A stretch of DNA of 5,830 nucleotides from an uncultured Bacteroidota bacterium (GTDB lineage: Bacteria; Bacteroidota; Bacteroidia; B-17B0; Aurantibacillaceae): the NCBI GenBank assembly GCA_937868675.1, contig CALMNJ010000053.1:1-5830 (forward strand). Direction: 5' to 3'. The notes under the pieces are model-generated. The model did not search any database, was not told where the DNA came from, and worked only from the letters and a program-made list of their open reading frames with translations. Positions 1 through 5,150 of this stretch are shown here, piece after piece. Every line of letters begins with the position of its first letter. Position 1 is the first letter of the stretch. The position numbers and the translations under genes were made by a program.

Positions 1-588
1 CTCGAATCCAATACGGTGTTTTTTGTTTAGGGTAAAATATACACCGGCCCCCAGGGGTATGGTGGCGGCAAACTTACCATAAGGTATTCCTTCGGTTGCC
101 AAAGGCTGCAAGGCCACCCATTCGCCTTTGTAGAGAGTTTTGGGATTGGTGTAAACACCGCCGAATCCGGCAAAAATATAGGCCCTCATGCCATTGCGGT
201 AGCGATAGGTATTGCCTAAATCGTTGTTTTCGTAAAAATAATAATGGGCCGTCACTCCAAAATCAATCATGTCGTTTTTAAAGTTAAAGTTGCGGTAACG
301 GCGGGCCGGATTTATGGAATATTTATCATCGCCCTGAATGCGGATATAGTCAACCGAGGCGCGGAATGATATTTTGGGACGCCACTTGTAACGCACAAAA
401 GCCCCGGTATTCCAGCGGGTAGAGGCCAGCCGGATGTCGGAAATAAAGTCGTGGTGCGCCTTATCCTTACCGCCAATATCGCCCAGGTAGTTGGTGGCCG
501 ATGCGGTTCCTCCAACATCCCAGCGCCATTGCGATTGCAATGTGAAAGCAACAAGCAATAAGCTTAAGAAAATTAAGTTTTTTTTCAT
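1..588 (-). CDS. DUF6089/PorG-family outer-membrane beta-barrel protein, 3' end cut off
   Basis: This reading frame begins at an ATG at 588 (minus strand) and stays open for 196 codons to the window edge, so only the N-terminal part is present. Residues 1-20 form a signal peptide (MKKN, a leucine-rich core, then QSQ). The mature part opens with WDVGGTASATNYLGDIGG, the opening typical of DUF6089. Alternating aromatic beta strands follow, then RRYRNFNFKND (about 100-110), YIFAGFGGVYTNP (about 141-153), LQPLATEGIPYG and IPLGAGVYF near the cut. The family normally continues with a FTDYLDDVS-like motif, expected just past the edge. The family includes PorG, an outer-membrane part of the T9SS in Porphyromonas, whose gene lies beside uppS and bamA. 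This copy could instead be a paralogue with another role, so no symbol is given. The start is supported by the signal peptide and a promoter element just upstream. Family assignment is confident; a T9SS role is inference. Confidence 0.85.
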   Translation of the reverse strand, partial: MKKNLIFLSLLLVAFTLQSQWRWDVGGTASATNYLGDIGGKDKAHHDFISDIRLASTRWNTGAFVRYKWRPKISFRASVDYIRIQGDDKYSINPARRYRNFNFKNDMIDFGVTAHYYFYENNDLGNTYRYRNGMRAYIFAGFGGVYTNPKTLYKGEWVALQPLATEGIPYGKFAATIPLGAGVYFTLNKKHRIGFE

Positions 589-606
589 TGATCGGTTCAA
601 GACAAA

Positions 607-614
607 CAAATTTA
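607..614 (-). promoter_or_regulatory. Bacteroidota -7 promoter element (TAAATTTG)
   Basis: On the minus strand this reads TAAATTTG, an exact match to the Bacteroidota sigma-ABfr -7 consensus TAnnTTTG. It ends 18 bases before the ATG of the DUF6089 gene, so transcription would start near 600 and give a leader of only about a dozen bases. I do not see a clear TTTG at the -33 position. The motif is short and could occur by chance in AT-rich DNA. The opposite-facing gene at 704 has only a weaker candidate, CATCTTTG at 653-660 on the plus strand. Confidence 0.4.
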
Positions 615-703
615 GGAAAAAAAGGCTTACTGATGGGAAATTAATTTTTAGCCATCTTTGCCGGAGCGTGTTTTAACAAATTGAATCAAATCTGCATCAA
701 ATT

Positions 704-1654
704 ATGAAAAACAGGATATGTGACATTTTTGGTATCGAAAAACCCATTATTCAGGCCGGCATGATATGGTGTAGCGGCTGGGAACTGGCCAGTGCGGTAA
801 GCAACGCGGGCGGGCTTGGGCTTATAGGCTCGGGCAGCATGTACCCCGATGTGTTGCGGACGCACATTCAAAAATGCAAGGCGGCCACCGGCAAACCCTT
901 TGGCGTTAATGTGCCACTGCTTTATCCCGATATTGAAAAGCACATGCAGGTGATTATTGAAGAAGGAGTAAAGATTGTGTTTACCAGTGCCGGTAATCCT
1001 AAAACCTGGACGGCTCATTTAAAGCAACACGGCATTACGGTGGTGCATGTGGTAAGCGCTGTGAAATTTGCACTTAAATGTCAGGAGGCAGGGGTTGATG
1101 CTATTGTGGCCGAGGGCTTTGAGGCCGGGGGTCACAACGGACGCGAGGAAACCACTACCCTGGTACTGATACCGCAGGTACGTAAGGCTGTAACTTTACC
1201 GCTCATAGCAGCAGGAGGCATTGCCAGTGGATCGCAAATGGCGGCGGTATTTGCCCTGGGGGCCGAAGCGGTGCAGGTGGGAAGCCGTTTTGTAGCCACC
1301 CACGAAAGCAGCGCGCACCCGAATTTTAAAGAGGCTGTTATTAATACCAGAGAAGGCGACACGCAACTTACGCTTAAACAGCTTACGCCGGTGCGCCTGA
1401 TAAAGAACGATTTTTTTAAGCGCGTGGACGAGGCCGAAAAGCGCGGTGCCGGCCTTGAAGAACTAAGCCAGTTGCTGGGAAGGGCCCGCGCCAAAAAAGG
1501 TATGTTTGAAGGCGACCTTGTTGAGGGCGAACTCGAAATAGGGCAGGTGAGTGCGGCCATTGGCAGCATTAAGCCCGCCGCTGACGTGGTGCAGGAAATA
1601 TACCTAGAGTTTTTGGAAACACTGAGCGCCCTGCAGAAAAGTTTGCAGACGTAA
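704..1654 (+). CDS. FMN-dependent nitronate monooxygenase / FabK-like enoyl-ACP reductase family protein
   Basis: A complete 316-residue cytosolic TIM-barrel flavoprotein of the NMO/2-nitropropane dioxygenase family. Visible motifs are IIQAGM (15-20), AVSNAGGLGLIG (31-42), FGVNVPLLYPD (66-76), VFTSAGNP (92-99), AEGFEAGGHNG (136-146) with the likely catalytic His144, the FMN-phosphate loop AAGGI (169-173) and VQVGSRF (190-196). Length is usual for FabK and for short bacterial NMOs. The FGVN-x-x-LL segment and EAGGH motif resemble FabK, which reduces enoyl-ACP in fatty-acid synthesis, but NMOs that oxidise alkyl nitronates share most of these motifs, so the substrate is open. The ATG at 704 is right for the family: the first strand begins about 10 residues in. 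No Shine-Dalgarno is seen, as is normal in this phylum. The gene diverges from the DUF6089 gene. Downstream a short CCGG stem (1657-1672) lacks a T-tract and is not a convincing terminator. Confidence 0.93.
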   Translation: MKNRICDIFGIEKPIIQAGMIWCSGWELASAVSNAGGLGLIGSGSMYPDVLRTHIQKCKAATGKPFGVNVPLLYPDIEKHMQVIIEEGVKIVFTSAGNPKTWTAHLKQHGITVVHVVSAVKFALKCQEAGVDAIVAEGFEAGGHNGREETTTLVLIPQVRKAVTLPLIAAGGIASGSQMAAVFALGAEAVQVGSRFVATHESSAHPNFKEAVINTREGDTQLTLKQLTPVRLIKNDFFKRVDEAEKRGAGLEELSQLLGRARAKKGMFEGDLVEGELEIGQVSAAIGSIKPAADVVQEIYLEFLETLSALQKSLQT

Positions 1655-1708
1655 TGCCGGGCCCGCTCCGGTAAATTTGGCAGGCTTAAAAAAGAATATC
1701 ATGAATCT

Positions 1709-1917
1709 TTAAAGTGATGGCAACCCCGCAAATGGTAATTTTTCAATATATCGAAGTAAGTGTCGTTTGTAATTCCATATTAGGTACTCAACACTGTTGA
1801 GCCTTCATTACAACACTGGCAGACTAATTTAAGTACCTGTTTTTCGATTAAAGTCAGTTCCACTTTTTGAGTGTTTTTTTTGATATCCATCTTTGTATAA
1901 ATAGCAGAGTGGGACAT
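1709..1917 (-). pseudogene. Possible decayed LuxR/NarL-type DNA-binding domain, frameshifted
   Basis: Read on the minus strand from an ATG at 1917, one frame gives 45 residues up to a stop at 1780-1782. They include VELTLIEKQVLKLVCQ, which matches the first helix of LuxR-type HTH domains (LTxREkEVLkLi). A second frame carries on across this point with SVEY, then YKRHLLRYIEKL and PFAGLPSL, ending at a stop at 1709-1711. In Bacteroidota NarL regulators the matching region reads TVExHRxxLLxKL followed by xAGLxxLIKFA. About a dozen residues of the central helix (usually KEIAxxLxxS) appear to be missing. This is consistent with a fossil of a response-regulator output domain disabled by a deletion and a frameshift. 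No receiver domain is found upstream. The fit is by eye and short, so chance similarity cannot be excluded. Confidence 0.35.
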
Positions 1918-2038
1918 TGAATGTTTAATTTATTAATGAATGCGTTAAAATACCTCGCAGTAAGACGTTATTTGCCAAGGGCAATGTTCTTTTCCTTCCT
2001 TTTCTTTCTAATGCCCCTTAAGTCCTTTTCCTTTCTGA

Positions 2039-2278
2039 TTATGTTCTTTCCGGCAATTCAAATGCCCTTAGCCCAAAGGCCATCACCGGCATTTTAGCCA
2101 TTTGGGGAGAGATGGGTATTTCAAACCAGCTCGCACTGCGTTCATCCGTTATTTTCTTACCTCCGAACTTTGCCAGACACTTTTGCACATCCTTTTCATA
2201 AAAACGATAAATGGGATTAGTTTCGTTGGAGGCATTTGCGTCAAAGGTTTCAACATAATATCTTGCCTCCCGACTCCG
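2039..2278 (-). pseudogene. Unrecognised protein-coding fragment without a proper start
   Basis: One minus-strand frame is open for about 79 codons between double in-frame TAG stops (2279-2284) and a TAA at 2039-2041. The translation has a balanced, protein-like composition with charged and aromatic residues well spread: EARYYVETFDANAS, then PIYRFYEKDVQKCLAKFGG, ITDERSASWFEIPISPQ and MPVMAFGLRAFELPER. No ATG occurs in it before about residue 58, so it cannot be translated as it stands from a normal start. I do not recognise the family. The likely reading is the C-terminal remnant of a gene whose front was lost. It lies between the LuxR-like relic and the orphan terminator, within a stretch that has no intact gene. 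An ordinary open frame arising by chance is the alternative. Confidence 0.35.
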
Positions 2279-2290
2279 CTACTAATTCCC

Positions 2291-2322
2291 CCCTTGATTT
2301 GTAATAAATTGAGGGTTTTTTT
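2291..2322 (+). terminator. Rho-independent terminator, no intact gene directly upstream
   Basis: CCCTTGATTT (2291-2300) pairs with AAATTGAGGG (2306-2315) in a 10-bp stem with two G-U pairs and a 5-base loop (GTAAT). Seven Ts follow at once (2316-2322). The T-tract lies only on the plus-strand side, so it would stop rightward transcription. The nearest intact plus-strand gene ends about 640 bases upstream, so the terminator probably belonged to a lost gene or a small RNA. It could also limit read-through into the antisense of the gene at 2468-4075. Confidence 0.65.
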
Positions 2323-2343
2323 GTTGTAAGAGGGATGTCTAAA

Positions 2344-2366
2344 TTCAAATCCTGAGTTCTCCGCCA
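2344..2366 (+). other. tRNA 3'-end-like sequence, candidate attachment-site relic
   Basis: The stretch reads as a T-loop TTCAAAT, a 5-base T-stem half CCTGA, a 7-base acceptor half GTTCTCC, a discriminator G, and CCA, which is the spacing of a tRNA 3' end. The bases before it do not pair to complete the T-stem, and no matching GGAGAAC acceptor half lies at tRNA distance upstream, so it is not a working tRNA. A discriminator G with this acceptor would suit tRNA-Ser. Tyrosine integrases often leave such 3'-end copies at the far end of an inserted island. A chance match is possible. Confidence 0.3.
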
Positions 2367-2467
2367 CAAAGTCCGATACCAATACCGAACAATCCATGTA
2401 TTTAAAGTGAATTCAGTGTTTTTACAGTTGAAGACAAAAATCAAGTTGATATTCCAGAAGTTTTGCA

Positions 2468-4075
2468 CTACCTGACTACCACCAGTTTTTTATTTAAGGT
2501 GACTCCGTTTGCTTTTATGCAAAGGTTGTAAATTCCTTCTCCTATCCCGGTTACGTTGCATCTTTCGCGTGAGTCAAAAGACTTATGTAAACAAAGCCTG
2601 CCACTCGCATCCACTAAATCTATGGAATAGGTATCGCTATTAACTCCTTCAATAAAAAAGTCTCCTGTGCCCGGATTCGGATAAACGGTTATTTCATTTT
2701 CAGAAAGGTAGGCGGGGATGCCAACACACGCATTCACTGCCTGAGCAAATGTAGCCGTAGTCTGACAACCGGCCGGTACTCCGGTTACAGTTACCGTATA
2801 GGTTGTATTCACGGTTGGGGTCACAACAATGCTCGGTCCGGTTTGCAGTGTATTCCATAAATAGGTAGTGGCGCCGCTTGCAGTTATTGTAACAGAGTTT
2901 CCGGAGCATATTGAACTTGCGGTGCTGACAATAATAAGGGGTTTGTTTAATAAGATGGATACGTTGTTTGGTACATCATTGGTCGTGGCCAAATCGGGGT
3001 TTCCATCTCCGTTAAAATCTGCGGTAATAACCGAAGCAGGGAGAACGCCGGTTGAAAAATTTATTGCCGAACCAAAGCTTCCGTTGCCTGTACCTGCTAA
3101 TAACGATACACTGTTTGCACCGGAGTTTGCTACTGCCAAATCGGGTTTGCCATCCTTGTTAAAGTCTGCGCTGGTTAGTGAAATGGGGGAATTAAATCCG
3201 GAAAAATTAACTGCTGCTCCAAAACCGCCGGCTCCATTTCCTGATAATAGTGACACGTTGTTTGAAGCAATGTTGGCCACCGCTAAATCTACCCTGGCAT
3301 CGCCGTTAAAATCGCCGCTGATAACAGAAAAAGGACTGGTGCCTGTTGAAAAATTTGTTGCAGTACCAAAAAGCCCGGTGCCGTTACCCAAAAATATGGA
3401 TACGTTATTCGAAACGTAATTGGCCACGGCAAGGTCAGGATTTCCGTCACCGTTAAAATCGGCGCTGATAACAGAGTAGGGACTGCTGCCTGCGGGTATG
3501 TTTGTGGCGGTGCCAAAACTGCCTGTGCCGTTGCCTAATAATATGGAAACATCGTTTGAATTGGCATTGGATACAGCCAGGTCGGCTTTTCCATCTCCGT
3601 TAAAATCGGCGCTGCAGATGGAGCGGGGCGCAGTTCCCACCAAAAAATTAGTGGTAGCGCCAAAAATGCCGGAGCCTGTACCCAGCAAAATGGAAACGTT
3701 GCCAGACGAATTATTGACAACGGCTAAATCAGCGTTGCCATCGCCATTAAAATCCTCACTGGTTAGCGAAACAGGGTAACTGCCTGCCGGAAAATAGGCT
3801 GCAGGCGCGCAGCTGCCGGTGCCGGTGCCCAGCAGTATTGACACATCGCCCGAGCTTGCGTTACCCACAGCAATATCGGCAATTCCGTCACCGTTAAAAT
3901 CTGCACTTGTAAGCGAACGCGGCGTTGTGCCCACCGGAAAATTGGTTGCGGGTATAAAACAAAATTGTGCATTGGTTTGTGCCGCGTTACCAAAGCACGC
4001 CAGTATAAAGGCAAATTTTGTAATACCACCGGCGTAGCGGTCTTGTGCCTTTAATAAAATAATTTTCTTTTTCAT
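2468..4075 (-). CDS. Secreted seven-repeat VCBS/FG-GAP protein with T9SS C-terminal sorting domain
   Basis: A complete 535-residue exported protein. Residues 1-36 form a signal peptide with a long charged start, the core FAFILACFGNAA and probable cleavage at TNA|Q. Residues 44 to about 384 are seven VCBS/FG-GAP repeats, each carrying a calcium-loop motif DxNxDGxxD followed by a strand like DLAVAN and a VSILLG strand. Seven such units suggest a closed seven-bladed beta-propeller. Residues about 380-451 are an Ig-like segment (ICSGNSVTITASG, YLWN, TYTVTVTG) common in Bacteroidota secreted proteins. Residues about 462-535 are a type-A T9SS sorting domain, starting ITVYPNPGTGDFFIEG and ending KKLVVVR. 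The protein should cross the outer membrane through the T9SS and be released or anchored on the surface. No enzymatic domain is present, so adhesion or ligand binding is plausible but unproven. The ATG at 4075 gives the intact signal peptide. Confidence 0.95.
   Translation of the reverse strand: MKKKIILLKAQDRYAGGITKFAFILACFGNAAQTNAQFCFIPATNFPVGTTPRSLTSADFNGDGIADIAVGNASSGDVSILLGTGTGSCAPAAYFPAGSYPVSLTSEDFNGDGNADLAVVNNSSGNVSILLGTGSGIFGATTNFLVGTAPRSICSADFNGDGKADLAVSNANSNDVSILLGNGTGSFGTATNIPAGSSPYSVISADFNGDGNPDLAVANYVSNNVSIFLGNGTGLFGTATNFSTGTSPFSVISGDFNGDARVDLAVANIASNNVSLLSGNGAGGFGAAVNFSGFNSPISLTSADFNKDGKPDLAVANSGANSVSLLAGTGNGSFGSAINFSTGVLPASVITADFNGDGNPDLATTNDVPNNVSILLNKPLIIVSTASSICSGNSVTITASGATTYLWNTLQTGPSIVVTPTVNTTYTVTVTGVPAGCQTTATFAQAVNACVGIPAYLSENEITVYPNPGTGDFFIEGVNSDTYSIDLVDASGRLCLHKSFDSRERCNVTGIGEGIYNLCIKANGVTLNKKLVVVR
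2945..3946 (-). repeat. Seven tandem 147-bp coding repeats
   Basis: The VCBS protein gene contains seven in-frame copies with a constant 147-bp (49-residue) period and no length changes between copies. On the minus strand they start at 3946, 3799, 3652, 3505, 3358, 3211 and 3064. The last is complete only to residue 377 (position 2945), where it gives way to the Ig-like segment. On the plus strand a near-constant ccgttaaaatc marks each calcium-loop region. Copies differ substantially at the DNA level, so expansion is not very recent. Copy 5 has DFNGDARVD in place of the usual DG, and copy 6 has DFNKDG. Confidence 0.93.
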
Positions 4076-4150
4076 GTTGTTGGTTTTAATTGTTAATTCG
4101 ATTCGTCTTTGATTTTTCAGGAGCTTATGTTAGGTTGTGTCTGAAATTCA

Positions 4151-4270
4151 CTTTTTGGGCGCCCCCTCCGGGCCGGGCTGCTCCGGGCTTCGCGTGGCTC
4201 CGGTTTTTTGCCCCGCTAAGATGCATGGCTGGGCAAAAGAACCAAGCCCTTCGCATCCCTTGCGCAGGTT
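4151..4270. repeat. GC-rich interspersed Bacteroidota repeat element (putative)
   Basis: A very GC-rich block (core 4157-4203) lies in an otherwise AT-rich intergenic region. It starts with the palindrome GGGCGCCC (4157-4164), carries repeated CTCCGGG units and a central inverted repeat TTTTGCCC/GGGCAAAA, and ends near TTGCGCAGG. This arrangement resembles short non-coding elements I recall from intergenic regions of many Bacteroidota genomes, whose translations appear as spurious small proteins. That resemblance is from memory and was not searched. No transposase or clear target-site duplication is visible. Edges are approximate. It lies between the stop of the lipoprotein gene and the start of the VCBS gene. 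Confidence 0.6.
4206..4238. repeat. Inverted repeat (hairpin) within the GC-rich element
   Basis: TTTTGCCC (4206-4213) and GGGCAAAA (4231-4238) are perfect complements separated by 17 bases, and two more G-C pairs can form inside after one mismatch. The loop holds ATGCAT. The sequence has no T-tract placed as an intrinsic terminator would need on the plus strand. On the minus strand the stem is likewise followed by a T-poor region. A structural role in the repeat element is more likely than termination. Confidence 0.6.
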
Positions 4271-4365
4271 ACCGTTAATAAAAACAATACTAATTGTCTT
4301 AAGGAAAAACGACGTTTCAGACATTACCAGGCCATTTAAATAATTGACTGATTTTTTTTGTTGAT

Positions 4366-5067
4366 TCATTTGTAAGAGGATTGTTCGGCCGTCTTGATTT
4401 CTGTTTCAATAACAATAATTAATTCCGAAAAGTATTCTTTCAACTTTGTATTTACATTCTCGTAAATGCACCAGCAATATTCATCAGCCGGGAAATTACC
4501 ATCATATTCTTTCCTGAATGTTCCCAGATATTTTACAAGTTCATTTTTCTTATTGTATATTTTTAAGTCCGAGATTTCAAAAATTATTTTCCCTTCACTT
4601 TTTACACCGGCGGTTGCAAGTGCGCCGATTAATCCAAATTGTGAGCCTGCAAGTGCGGCAGTTGAGTAATTCTGCCTCCCATAAAACCTGGTGAGATTTC
4701 CCTGTATGTAATAATCTGCGGTATCTTTTCTGTTCAGTAATACCATCTTAAACGAGTTTCGTTTGTTTAAATGTGTCAACAGCATTCGGCTTACCTGACT
4801 TGTAAGGGGTTCTTTTTTGTAATATCGTTCTGAATTAATGCAGACCTGGACTTCATTAAGTTTGGCAATTTGTGAATTGCCATAAAGGATTCCATTTTCA
4901 GGGTTCTCTTTCCTCTTATCCGTTAACTCCTCAATGTCAAGGATAATGTTGGAAAACGAACGGTTTTGATTGCTCTGTATGTCTTTTGTTGCATACTTAA
5001 CCGGTTTGTTTATACTGCACCCGCAGGCAAGTGCCATCAGCAGGATTATGGATAATTTTAATTTCAT
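4366..5067 (-). CDS. Putative lipoprotein of unknown function
   Basis: A complete 233-residue protein. Residues 1-17 look like a lipoprotein signal peptide (MKLKLSIILLMALACGC). Cys15 or Cys17 would be the lipidated residue; neither site matches the lipobox perfectly. A low-complexity polar stretch (about 18-37) follows, then an alternating alpha/beta body: IILDIEELTD (about 41-50), QVCINSERYY, a helix SQVSRMLLTHLNKRNSF, the strand pair ADYYIQGNLTRFYGR, and a small-residue segment AALAGSQFGLIGALATAGV that could be buried or membrane-close. GKIIFEISDLKIY and a final helix complete it. The order of helix, DYYIQGxLTRF strand and later strands recalls ABC_trans_aux/YajG-type periplasmic lipoproteins, but the match is loose and I do not assign the family. 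It lies 83 bases downstream of an outer-membrane barrel gene on the same strand and may be co-transcribed with it. No Shine-Dalgarno or clear TAnnTTTG is seen upstream. Confidence 0.85.
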   Translation of the reverse strand: MKLKLSIILLMALACGCSINKPVKYATKDIQSNQNRSFSNIILDIEELTDKRKENPENGILYGNSQIAKLNEVQVCINSERYYKKEPLTSQVSRMLLTHLNKRNSFKMVLLNRKDTADYYIQGNLTRFYGRQNYSTAALAGSQFGLIGALATAGVKSEGKIIFEISDLKIYNKKNELVKYLGTFRKEYDGNFPADEYCWCIYENVNTKLKEYFSELIIVIETEIKTAEQSSYK

Positions 5068-5150
5068 TTTTTCTGTATTTATTTGTTAACTATTGACAGT
5101 TGCCGTTAAGCTGATGAGAACTGCTTGTTTGCTAATAACTAAAAACTGTT

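Noticed and set aside
1132..1569. Minus-strand 145-codon frame antisense to the flavoprotein gene
   Set aside because: It is a shadow of a well-supported enzyme gene; its serine- and proline-rich composition is what antisense frames of GC-richer coding DNA give.
1655..1680. CCGG-loop-CCGG hairpin just after the flavoprotein stop codon
   Set aside because: The stem is only about five to six pairs and no T-tract follows, so it does not qualify as an intrinsic terminator.
1987..2036. Pyrimidine-rich tract on the plus strand (23-base run, then 14-base run)
   Set aside because: It has no mirror symmetry good enough for triplex DNA and no link to a gene; low-complexity drift in decayed sequence explains it.
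2102..2468. Small open frames on both strands (2102-2329 plus, 2149-2397 and 2250-2468 minus)
   Set aside because: They overlap each other, the terminator and the tRNA-like sequence. Their translations resemble spurious products of tRNA-like DNA rather than proteins.
2868..3419. Long plus-strand open frame antisense to the VCBS gene, with another at 3498-3779
   Set aside because: The 147-bp repeat is a multiple of three, so an open antisense frame in one unit stays open in the others. The translations simply mirror the repeats and show no independent protein features.
4148..4369. Minus-strand 73-codon frame whose ATG overlaps the lipoprotein stop codon (ATGA)
   Set aside because: The overlap suggested a coupled small gene, but over half of the frame is translation of the GC-rich repeat element. 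The rest has no signal, domain or protein-like pattern.
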